64,000 nt of DNA from assembly GCA_963920575.1 (NCBI GenBank), contig OY986973.1, positions 8,838,607 through 8,902,606 of the forward strand. Direction: 5' to 3'. A program made the position numbers and the translations under genes. Source of the stretch: Narthecium ossifragum (taxonomy: Eukaryota; Streptophyta; Magnoliopsida; Dioscoreales; Nartheciaceae). The notes beneath the pieces are model-generated. The model was given only the letters and a program-made list of their open reading frames with translations. It was not told where the DNA came from and did not search any database. Below are positions 42,290 through 51,802 of the stretch, one piece after another (within the stretch, counting starts at the first letter, position 1; each line of letters opens with the position of its first letter).

Positions 42290-42584
42290 CGGACTCGTGA
42301 AACCCAGAGGAGATTGCGGCGGACACGATTGCCTTTGCGGCTGCGATATCTCGGCACTCTACCGCAATAATTAGCGGCTCCCGGCTCCCGCCTTCTTCTT
42401 CTTGTTGCTCTTATCCATGCCATCTTGGGGCTGGATGGGGTGGCAGAGGATGGATATGCGACCGGAGCAGGAGCTGGCAGAGGAGAGGGACGATGGGGGC
42501 ATCAATCGTGCCCTTAGGAGAGCGGTCGAGACCGGGGGAAGCAATCGCCGCCATGGCCGCCGCCTTCCGGTGGTCGAACTCCAT
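42290..42584 (-). pseudogene. TYW3-domain exon 1, with two internal deletions
   Basis: The start ATG at 42584-42582 opens MEFDHRKAAAMAAIASPGLD and SPKGTIDAPIVPLL, the normal N-terminus of plant TYW2/3/4. The frame then breaks. The TSSCSGR substrate-site region appears one frame over (SSCSGRISILCHP), then KKKKAGAG, then a second break, after which LIIAVECRDIAAAKAIV and SAAISSGFHESG resume and run into the donor GTAATC at 42289. Missing pieces are the stretch before SSCSGR and the strand block with SHDPAD. The gene is therefore unlikely to make a working enzyme. Confidence 0.8.
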
Positions 42585-43034
42585 GGGTTTTAGAAGAACA
42601 AGGTATATAACTGGTTACTCAGCAGGGTTTATCTAAACAAACCTCATAGCTCTCCGTGTAAAACAAAGAAATTGGAAGCTATATATGGGTTAATGGGTTT
42701 TTGAGGGAGGAATGAAGCACAACCAGACAAAGAGCCTTTCTATATCATTCAGGTGGACGCCTCACTAGCTGACGGTCGGGCAGGCTATGGGGTGGTATGC
42801 TCCTCTCCGCGAGGAAAACATTGCTGGGCATTTTCTAAAGGAGGCAGAGCCTCATGTGTTCTAGATGCAGAGCTTGCGGCACTGGAGAGAGCTTTGGATA
42901 TTGGGAGATCTAGAGGCATTCTTCGGGCTTACTTTGAATCTGATTCCCTTGATCTGGTGAAATGTTTGACTGGGAGACACATTTGGCCAGCCTTGTTGAA
43001 GGACCGATTGCAACAGTTTTGTTGATCTGCGAGT

Positions 43035-43794
43035 TAGGGATGGCAATTTGCTGCCCCACCCCGTCCCTAATGAGACTGGTTTGGGGACGAATGTAAAAAC
43101 CCTATCGGTCCGTCCCGTCATGATTGTCATTCGACATCTTTTATTTATGGGTTATTTACATATATATTCCTAAAAACTTACTAAATAACATATATATCCC
43201 TACATTCTTTCATATTACATATATACCTTTACAAACATCAAAAAAATCCAAATCATACCCCTCCGTCCTCACACCGTTAAAAATGCCTTATAAAATGACC
43301 ATTTTGTCATTTATTCATGTTTATTAGAATTCAACTCACAAGGGTATGATAAGGGCAAAATGGTCATTTTATAGGGCGTTTTTAACGGTGTGAGGACGGA
43401 GGGGTATGGTTTGGATTTTTTTGATATTTGTAAGGGTATATATGTAATATGAAAAAATGTAGGGGTACATTTGTAATTTAAGAAGTTTTGAAGGATTCAA
43501 AAGTAATTATCCCTTTATTTATATTACTTGAGACAATTTAAATTTGAATTATTATTTAGAATAATATTTTTGAGTTATCATTGATACAATTCATGTGTGG
43601 ATCATTTCATAAAGACAAATTTTATTTGGATTGCTTTTTAAGATAATAACTCTTTAATAGATATAATGTATTCAATGTGTCATAAAATTTTGGGACAGGG
43701 TGGGGGCGGGGTCGGGGTGCAGTAACCATCGGAGCGGGGCGGGGTGCTAGGTTAGTTTGCGGTGTCAGGGGACCCTGCCCCGTTGCCATCCCTA
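43035..43794. mobile_element. Non-autonomous hAT element (deletion derivative)
   Basis: It begins TAGGGATGGCAATTTG and ends CCGTTGCCATCCCTA, the same terminal repeats as the hAT element at 44908. Its right half (about 43515-43760) is the reverse complement of that element's left end (44909-45310), including TTGAGACAATTTAAATTTGAA-type sequence. Flanks TCTGCGAG and TCTGCAAC agree at six of eight bases. It has no transposase. Confidence 0.82.
43149..43513. mobile_element. Mutator-like MITE nested in the hAT MITE
   Basis: Flanked by the 9-bp repeat TTTATTTAT (43140-43148 and 43514-43522), the length made by Mutator-like transposases. Ends are GGGTTATTTAC and GTAATTATCCC. The whole 365 bp folds back on itself: a block with TCCGTCCTCACACCGTTAAAAA near 43263 is answered by TTTTTAACGGTGTGAGGACGGA near 43379. 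No coding content. Confidence 0.78.
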
Positions 43795-43909
43795 TCTGCA
43801 ACCCAGATGTTCGAGGTCCACGTTCGGCACATCCCTAGAGGAGAGAACGAGATGGCAGATCGCCTCGCTAGAGAGGCACGAGGGTGCTGGTCCGCGTTAG
43901 GGAGTGTTA

Positions 43910-44104
43910 GCCTCGTTTAGTTCGGGGTTAAGGGGAATAGGGTTAAGGAGATTAAAGATAATAATGGGAGTAAGAAAAAATAGAGAAGAATGAGATGGTG
44001 GAATAGTGGTAACCCCTATTCTTATTTTGGTGTTTGGATAAAAAATAGGATAAAAGTGTGGGTTAATCCCCTTGACCCCCTTCTTACCTGATCCAAACAC
44101 ATGT
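43910..44104. mobile_element. Degenerate Tourist-like MITE
   Basis: TTA occurs on both sides (43907-43909 and 44105-44107). The arms GGGGTTAAGGGGA and TCCCCTTGACCCCC are inverted copies, and the outer ends GCCTCGTTTAG and CCAAACACATGT are only loosely related. The call is tentative. Confidence 0.45.
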
Positions 44105-44584
44105 TTAGGATTCCTTCCTAAACCCTGAGTTTTGGGCATTTATAATTGTATTTGCTTTTCACTATCCTATGGGCTCAACAAAAATTCCTTGCCAAAAAAA
44201 CAAGAAAATGGTTCCATCTTACCAACGGTCCAAATAAATCTATTTAAATCTCATCCGATGATCTACATTATTAATAAAATAAAGAATTGATATGATGTTA
44301 ACCCTCATATAAGACAGCAGTGTTCAGTGGCACGGTTATAATAACCCACCACTAACTCTCTCTTCCCCTTCTCCATCTCTGGATTTCCACCCTTAAATCT
44401 CCACCGCTAGTTGGAGATTAATTGGATGGGGGAAGAGTAGCGCGCCGACGGCTTGAACTTCACCACCGATGGCTTGAACTCCAAGACCTTCATCTCTGTG
44501 TGAAAAATTAGATATAAAAAAATTAAAGAGAGATCCAGAAATACAGAGAATTAGATCAAAATAGCGATGGAGGCGTACGGCTCT

Positions 44585-44720
44585 GAGCCTTGAGCAGGGT
44601 GTGGGAGGCGCGAGACTTGAGGGCGTGGAGGACAGGGGGTTGTGGTGGGGGCGAGAAGAAGGAGAGGAAGTAGCGGAGGAAGGAGAAGGGCGTGATCCGC
44701 CAGTCCAGCGTCCCGAGCAT
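44585..44720 (-). pseudogene. Cyclin-D5/D6-like fragment
   Basis: One frame codes for MLGTLDWRITPFSFLRYFLS, then PPPQPPVLHALKSRASHTLL and KAQ. The wording LDWR..TPFSF..YFLSF with a following ALKSRAS helix marks the end of the cyclin N box and start of the C box in plant D-type cyclins, close to D5/D6. These bind CDKs and drive G1/S entry. About 45 residues are recognisable. The usual MRS between WR and ITPF is missing. No full gene is visible around it. Confidence 0.6.
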
Positions 44721-44907
44721 CGTAGATGAAGGCCTCCTCCTCCCTCTGTTCCATCGAGCGAAATTTTTACTTTTGAGAAAGAGAGATCAATTGGAGGGGA
44801 AATAGCCGAGGAGAAATAAGGACCTGGAAGTCGGTAACGGAGAAGGGTGAGACCTGAAGGATGTTATGCTCGGCGACGGTGCGGTTATTGAGGGCGACCC
44901 TCTTTAC

Positions 44908-47745
44908 TAGGGATGGCAACGGGGCGGGGTGGGGCGGGGTCCCCCGACCCCGACCCCGTAACCTAACCTAGCACCCCGACCCCGCCCTGCCCCGCCCCGA
45001 TGGTTACTACACCCCGACCCCGACCCCGACCCCGCCCCGCACACCTGAACCCCGCCCCGCCCCGCCTCGCCCCACCCCACCCCGCCCCGTCCCGTCCCAA
45101 ATTTTTTTGACACATTGAATACATTATATCTAATAACACACTAAAGAGTTATTATCTTAAAAAGCAATACAAACAAAACTTGTCTTTATGAAATGATTCA
45201 AACATAAATTGTATCAATAACAACTCAAAAATATTGTCCTAAATAATAATTCAAACTTAAATTGTCTCAAATAATACAAATAAAAGATGTCAAATGACAA
45301 TCCAAACAAAATTGCTTTAAAATGACAAGCCATTATCCACGACCTTCTATGATCCTATCCTTCAAGATATCCACACCTGTCACAATTGAAGAAAGTAAGA
45401 CATCATAAAGAACTAATACTACAAACCAAATAATCAAAAATTAACTATTACCTATGAAATGTTGGTATCATCCTCGTCATTATCCCATGTTGGAGTATAA
45501 GATGAGCCTACTACAACTGAATAATTATCTACAACCAATAGAAAAGAATTTCATAAATAATGAATTAATCACATAAGTAAATTTATATGTATGTATAAAC
45601 TTACCACTACTTTCATTTGCTAGCCAACTTTGTGCACACATTAATGCCTCCAAAGTAGTTGGCTGAAGCCTACTGCGATGTGCACTAATCAATCTGCCAC
45701 TAGTGCTAAAGGCCGATTCTGAAGCCACGGTCGATATAGGAATAGCCAAAATATCTCGAGCAATGTTTTGCAAAGTAGGAAACTTAACTCCATTTGTTTT
45801 CCACCAATTGAGCACATCAAAATTAGGAGTTCTAGGCAATACATTTTCCTCCAAGTAAAAGTCCAACTCTGATTTAATATGAACAAAATTTGAATTCATG
45901 TTCACAAATGAATCATAGCTAGCTAAATGATCATTCTCCTCAAGATCTGTAGTCTCAATCACACCAGAAGAAGATACTCCCATTGTGCAAGTCTCATCCA
46001 ACTTCAATTTGAATTGATAGTCATGCAACAAAGTATAACAACTTTGTCGAATTTTTTCAACTTCAAATAGAGCTTCATCCCCATAAATTTTTGAAAAATA
46101 GTATTCCACTAATTTCATCTTATATTGGGGATCCAAGACAACAGCTACACCCAAAATAAGATGACAAACATCCCAATACTTTACGTATTTTCCCATCATC
46201 TTTGATGCCATCAACTTTATAGTCTCATTTGAGCTCTCAAGCCACTGACATAAAGCTAATTTAATTTCACAAACTTTTGGAAAAAAATAGTTTGTTGTGG
46301 GATAGGAAGTACCTGAAAAGAAAATCTAGTTTAATTTCACAAACTTTTGAGAAAAAGATAGTTTATTGTAGGATAAGAAATACCTGAAAATAATTCCGTG
46401 ACATTGTAAAACAACTTCAACTTTCCACAAACTTCTTTTGCCATCTCCCAATCTTCCTCCACTGGCACTTTAGTGTAGAGCTTCTCACCACGTTGCTTCA
46501 ATCTTGGAAATACATCTTTATGCATGATAGCAACTTGAAGCATAGTCTATGTTGAGTTCCAACGAGTCTTACAATCAAGTGTCAGTTTCTTAGTACATGA
46601 AATCTTCAATTGCCGAGCTGTATCTTCAAACTTTTCAATTCTACCTTGTGTTGCCGTCCAAAACGTAACATTATCCCGTACTCTCTCAATGGCCCGTCCT
46701 ATTACATCCAAGCCATTCTTCACAATCAAGTTTAAGATATGTGCACAACATCTCATGTGAAGCACTGTACCTTCCAACAAAGTGCATTTGTGTCTAACTT
46801 ATCCAAGAGATTATAAATGATGGCATCATTTGTAGTGCAATTGTCCAAAGTAATTGTAGACAACTTTCGGTCAATATTCCAATCCAATAAGCAATTAATA
46901 AGTGCATCACACAAAACTTCCTTATTATGTGGAGAAGGCACATAGATAAACCTAAACAACAAAAGAATTGATTAGTTTCTAGTAAAAAGAATATAAAAAG
47001 AAGAAACAATCGCAAGTATTTAAACATACCTTAAAATTCTGCTTTGCAAAATCCATGACTCATCAATGAAATGAGCGGTAACTGCCATAAAGCCTTTCAT
47101 AGTATGGTTTGAAGTCCACATGTCGGAGGTAATGGCAACTCTACTAGTGAGGTTCTCCAACAACTTGTATGTCATTTCTTTCTCACATTCATAAATTTTT
47201 AGAATATCACTCTTCACTGTATTTCTTGAAACTTGCTTGAACAAAGGTTGGATGACATTAACAAATCTTCTTAAACCTTTATGCTCAACTATGGAGAGAG
47301 GATATTCATGCTCAATGATCATAGCAGCAAGTTCATGCCGTGCGGCATCTTGATCAAAAACAAAAGTGCGATACTCTAGAAAGGAGATGGACCTGATGGA
47401 TGGTGGAAGGGGTGAGAGAATCATCTAGAAAGGAGATGATAGATGTAGATTAGAAATTTAGGGTATAAAGATGTATTAAATGAAGTAGGTGGCTGATTAG
47501 GTTAAGACTTTTTAGGAAAATAAATTATAGTGGGATAATATATTACTATATTAATTATTATAAATATCTAATCGGGGCGGGGCGGGATGGGGGTGTCCTT
47601 CCCCGACCCCGCCCTGACCTCGATCGGGGTTTTACACATATCCCCCGAACCCAATTCCGACCTCGTTTAGGGTCCCCCCGACCCCGCCCCATTAGGGACG
47701 GGGTGGGGCGGGACCCCGTCGGGGCGGGGCAAATTGCCATCCCTA
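44908..47745 (-). mobile_element. hAT transposon with TAGGGATGGCAA termini
   Basis: Both ends read TAGGGATGGCAA inward (44908 and, in reverse, 47745). A perfect 8-bp duplication CTCTTTAC flanks it at 44900-44907 and 47746-47753. It is 2838 bp. Subterminal regions are extremely C- or G-rich, with runs of CCCCGACCCCGACCCC at about 45010-45035 and similar at 47575-47730. The transposase lies on the minus strand. Confidence 0.92.
45525..47424 (-). pseudogene. hAT transposase, broken
   Basis: Right to left: HEYPLSIVEHKGLRRFVNVI, SRNTVKSDILKIYECEKE and TSDMWTSNHTMKGFMAVTAHF (RNase H-like core); an intron-like gap near 47000; HNKEVLCDALINCLLDWN and TLDNCTTNDAII; RCCAHILNLIVKNGLD; a TAG after TRWNST (46548); then the region ending in the hATC dimerisation domain with WWKTNGVKFPTLQNIARDIL, SESAFSTSGRLISAHRSRL and ALMCAQSWL. 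The N-terminal BED zinc finger was not found. A 65-bp tandem duplication at 46257-46386 repeats an exon border. The protein cannot be made intact. Confidence 0.85.
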
Positions 47746-47753
47746 CTCTTTAC

Positions 47754-48297
47754 CCATCGGGCTCGGAGACGGAGCACCCCTCCCCGTACAATGCCGCCGT
47801 GTACACGTCGTACTTCAGCACCTCCTCCGGCACAGCGCCGTCGGCCACAACTTCACCACACGTGGAGCTACGGGAAGCCACCGTCATGGGCATCCTTGAA
47901 CGTAGGGGTGAGAATTCGATATATACCGAACCGAAATACCATAATTTAAAAAACCGAATCGAACCGAATTAGTGCATAAAATCGAACCGAACCGAATTCA
48001 TGTAAAAACCGAACAGAATCGAAAAAACCGAAATAATTCGTAGTTTTTTACTTACAATATAAAACCGAACCGAAATAAGATATATAACTTTAAAAATTTC
48101 GGTATTTCGGTATTTACCAAATTTTAAAAATAAAAACTGAAACCGAACCGAATACCGAATTTTTGACAAAAAAAAAACCGAACCGAACCGAATATACCGA
48201 AAACCTGAACCGAATTTTTCGGTTCGGTTCGGTTCTAAAAGTTCGGTTCGGTTTTGCTCACCCCTACTTGAACGTCTTGAAGCCATGGCCATTGCCG
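47754..48297 (-). pseudogene. Unrecognised first-exon-like block, split by a hAT MITE
   Basis: With the MITE and one 8-bp repeat removed, the minus strand opens ATGGCCATGGCTTCAAGA and runs 56 codons without a stop, including VPEEVLKYDVYTAALYG and CSVSEPDG. It ends at GATGG|GTAAAG, a fair splice donor that coincides with the edge of the hAT element. Codon use is GC-rich like the TYW exon 1. I do not recognise the protein. The cyclin-like piece lies further along the same strand but need not belong to it. Confidence 0.35.
47903..48266. mobile_element. hAT-type MITE made of ACCGAA-like repeats
   Basis: Ends are TAGGGGTGAGAATTCG and, in reverse, TAGGGGTGAGCAAAACCG. A perfect 8-bp duplication CTTGAACG is at 47895-47902 and 48267-48274. 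The body is dense in ACCGAACCGAA and, at the right, its complement TTCGGTTCGGTT, so the element folds back. There is no coding content. Confidence 0.85.
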
Positions 48298-48499
48298 GAC
48301 AGTCGAGAAGGACAGACGCGGATCTGAGTGGTGGGAAGTGGGAAGGGAACCGTCTTAGAGATAACCTCCCAACCTAACTGCCAACTCATATCACCCATTA
48401 GATATCCACCATTCGATGGAATGGGATTAGATATCACCATTCGATTGAATCGGTTGATCGAGCATGAGCCATCTAATATAAGCAACGTTTGGCCCCACC

Positions 48500-48930
48500 C
48501 GTCAGGGGCTAGAGCCCATGACATGACCATGGCATGGGAGATCTTGAAGATGGCGTGGAGAAAGTTGAAAATGACATGGCGGTACGAGCCAAAGTAGAAC
48601 TTGATGAGCCATTAAAGGATCCTATCGAGCGAGACGCGCGGCGAGGCAACCAAGGAGGCACACAAGCAACATGCACGCGCCAAAAGAGTTTGGCACGTGG
48701 CGTGGTGCGGCACGACGCGATGCGACATGGCAGGACGCGGAGGATTTCGAAGATGGCACGGCAGTCCGAGCCAAGACGAAGTACGACGAGGCAAGCGAGC
48801 GTGACGCGTGCAAAGGCAACTCAGGAAGGTGCGCAGGGCATGCAGAGCGCGCCGCGCGTGATGGCATGCAGAGCGCGCGCACATGACGCGGCCAGGTGAC
48901 CAAGTCCGAGTTGGACTAGGACTTGGAATG
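48500..48930. repeat. Degenerate duplicated GC-rich block
   Basis: Two related segments, about 48520-48670 and 48725-48845, share GACATGGC, TGAAGATGGC or CGAAGATGGCACGG, GTCCGAGCCAA or GTACGAGCCAA, and GAGGCAANCAAGGAGG-like ends. An open frame of 121 codons crosses them but has biased, arginine-rich composition and no motif. It lies beside the Athila LTR and may be old retroelement sequence. Confidence 0.45.
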
Positions 48931-48964
48931 CCCAGGTGCGACGCGGTTGGTGATGTCGCTCAAA

Positions 48965-50583
48965 TGTGTCACGCACAGCGGTCGCGGTGCAGTACAGCAT
49001 AAGAGAGGTCGAACCCACAGAGAGACAAGCAGAAAACGTCCAAAACACAAATAACAATGAATTGAAAACAATCAAGAGCGTAAAAGTTAAGGAAATAGAT
49101 CGAAGATGTAATGATAAGATAAAGTTAATGAAAGAAATCAAGATTTGAATGAGGCTAGGCTTCAGGAATCACGTCACTCGGATTTAGGTTCTTCTCTTGT
49201 CAATGGTTCATATAATACTCAGTTAAGGGATTCACATCCCAATCACCTTAATCGGAAGATATAGAATTATGAATCTGATAAAATATAAATGTCTCTTCCT
49301 ATGATTGATTCTTCTTTGTTATAGCTCTAACTTCATCCAACCCAAACTTAAGAATACACGATACCGGCTGTCACTACAGGCAACGCGCAGCAAAAGTTCG
49401 TCGGGACAAAGCCCTAACTCTATCTAACCGGATCTCTAAGAATACATAATACCAACTCTCGCAATCGGCAATGCATAGCAAAGATTCCTCGGGATAGAGC
49501 CCCAACTTTATCTTACCAGATCCCTAAGAATATACAATACCAGCTGTCACTACGGGCAATGCATAGCAAAGGTCTCGCAAGACTCGGTAGGAGAATCAAA
49601 AGAGAAGACTATGGGATTATAAGATCGAGAAAGAAGCATGACTGGATTCATAATATTAATCATCCACATAGAAATCTATAATTTGAAAATAATATTTGAA
49701 GATCCAATACATAGAAAAAAGTTTAACAATGAAGATTAAAAACTATGAACCCTTGTTGGAGAAGAAACCCTAATCCTCGCTAGATCATCCGTCCGCCATG
49801 CCCGCGGATTACTCGGCCATGGATGAAGATTCCTTCATCTTCTTCCTTTGGAAAACGTCCCGAAAGAGCCTCCAAAAACGTCCAAGAAGTCTCCCTTGGC
49901 TACCCTAACTTTCCTATTTATAGGGTCCAAAGATTAGCAAACTCGGGTTAAGTTTAAACCTGTTTTACGCCCCTGGCTGATCTGGCGGTCGACCGTGAGA
50001 CCCTGACGGTCGACCGTGAGGTGCACAATTTATTTTGACAAGCTGCGGTAGATCTTCGCATCGACCCTGCGAAGTATTTTCCTTGACAGAGTCTGATGGT
50101 CGATGCCACGGTCGATGCGACGGTCGACTGTGAGGATTTTCGGGCTCCACGGTCGACCGTGAGGATTTTCGAGCTCCACAATCGACCGTGAGGATTTTTG
50201 AGCGCGACGGTCGACCGTGAGATCTGACGGTCAACCGTCACTATTCATTCAGCACTGCGCACTGGTACGAAAAATGTTGTAACTTCCTCTACGTAACTCG
50301 GAATCATGAACCATAAAATTCTCCAAAAAGTAGACTTCAAGAGCTTTCCAATGGTATATGGCACATCATCTGATTTTTCTTGGAAAGATACAGTTTAATT
50401 TTTGAAGTTGACCCATATAATCTTTTCAGCTTCTTTCAGCTCCAATTTCCTGCATTTTCCAAGCAACTATGTGAAGTAACATATACTATAAAAATAGTGC
50501 TAAAGAAGTTGATTAAAGGTGAAGATATAGCAATTGAGATGGTTTTAAGGTTGTTCAGAGTGCACTTTCATGCACTCGTCACA
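48965..50583 (-). repeat. Athila 3' LTR
   Basis: On the minus strand it starts TGTGACGAGTGCATG at 50583, right after the purine tract TTGGGGGG (50590-50584), and probably ends GCGTGACACA at 48965. A TATA box, CCCTATAAATAGG, is at 49925-49913. The left end is inferred from CA and loss of resemblance to LTR sequence. Without the 5' LTR it cannot be confirmed. Confidence 0.65.
49983..50240 (-). promoter_or_regulatory. GGTCGACC palindrome cluster upstream of the Athila TATA box
   Basis: About ten octamers GGTCGACC, GGTCGATG or close variants fall in 260 bp. Three near 50098-50125 are spaced exactly 12 bp apart (GGTCGATGCCAC, GGTCGATGCGAC, GGTCGACT), and two near 49986 and 50007 are 21 apart. Most sit in the palindrome CGGTCGACCGTGAG or its relatives. 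In minus-strand orientation the cluster lies 60-330 bp upstream of the TATA box. Confidence 0.75.
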
Positions 50584-51802
50584 CCCCCCAACCAGCTTAT
50601 TGCTAGTCTAGCAATTCAAAGCGTATAAAATATAATTAAGCACACTAACGGTTTAAGGATGTAGACATGCATGATAAAAATTCTACCTTATCAAGTCAAT
50701 AGTGTTTTATACAGTCCAGAGCATGAAAACTTCTTATACTCATACACATACTACCAACACATGAAATCAACTTCTACACATCAAACATGCTAATCACCAT
50801 CCAGAAGAACACATGTGACGTGACAAATAAATGTTACGTATAGAAGCAACTTCTACCCACCATTAGTCCAAACACACTACTATCTTCATGACCAATCATC
50901 CAACCCTCGCACTTTAAGTACAGCATGGTCTTTCTTTTTTTTGTTTTCCTCTTTTTTTCTCAACTATCAGACACTTTGCCTTTTTACGTGAGCACTCTCC
51001 ATTTCTTGAGGCGCAGAGACCCGGTTACTTAGCAAAACACTTAATATATTTTTTTTCTTTTCAGTGGTTCTACCTTTTTACTCGAGCTCCCCGCTTCCTG
51101 AGGCAATAACACCCGGTTACTCAGTAGATCACCTAATAGTTGTTTAGGCACAGCTTTATCAAGCTCCAGAACTTTTTCTTCTTTTTTTTCCATGCAATAC
51201 TCAACACTAGCTAATGCTGAAATCATGGTCTAGATTAACAATAGCATGCTCATTCCTCTGGTGAGTATAATCGCCACTGCACATAAAGTGTTCGTGTGTG
51301 AATCACATGATGTTCTACCTTTAGGTTATCACGCATGCAATCAATGTATATGTCAATCCATATGAAAGCAACATGTATAATAAGCATAAAAATTTCAGCT
51401 CATGTACAATTTCTAGTAACATATTAAACTCAATAAGGTAGCATGCATGAGATCATGGATGCCTACACCCCCCAACCTGAAATTCACATTGTGCTCAATG
51501 TGTGCTAGGTATGGCCATAGAATAAAATAGGGTGTGGGTTTCAATTTTAAACAAAATAGATTAGAATTATAAATCGATATAGAAGCGAGACCACCTGATA
51601 GGATAAGCGAATATCTCCTCAAGGTTCCTCATGGTGGCCGAAGTTCTCATCTCTGGAATAGTGATTGAATTCCTCAAGCAAGACAAACGGTGGTCCAACA
51701 TCCTAAGAAATAAGATAGAAAACAAAAACAAATGAAAACAAAAGCAAACAAACTAAAACAAACTAACCTAATCAAAAAGATAAATGATAGATAATAGAAA
51801 GG
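50584..51802 (-). other. Athila untranslated region between pol and 3' LTR
   Basis: No open frame is convincing. A segment of about 65 bp is duplicated: TTTTTACGTGAGCAC...GACCCGGTTACTTAGCA (50979) and TTTTTACTCGAGCTC...CACCCGGTTACTCAGTA (51075). In some Athila elements this place holds an env-like gene. I see no sign of one here. Confidence 0.6.

Larger units (their letters stand above)
42740..43920 (+). pseudogene. LINE RNase H remnant, split by a hAT MITE
   Basis: The frame from about 42750 has VDASLADGRAGYGVV, VLDAELAALERALDIGRSRG and FESDSLDLVKCLTG, the RNase H catalytic D, E, D. It breaks at 43035 where the MITE starts, and resumes after it (43795) with FEVHVRHIPRGENEMADRLA, the terminal H/D region. 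It lies just upstream of exon 1 of the TYW-type gene and is a separate insertion from the LINE at 37 kb. Only RNase H survives. Confidence 0.8.

Noticed and set aside
48534..48899. 121-codon frame as a gene
   Set aside because: It is arginine-rich, spans a duplicated block, and both strands are open. No motif is present.
50584..51802. Env-like gene in the Athila 3' region
   Set aside because: There is no long frame, no signal peptide and no membrane segment in the expected strand.
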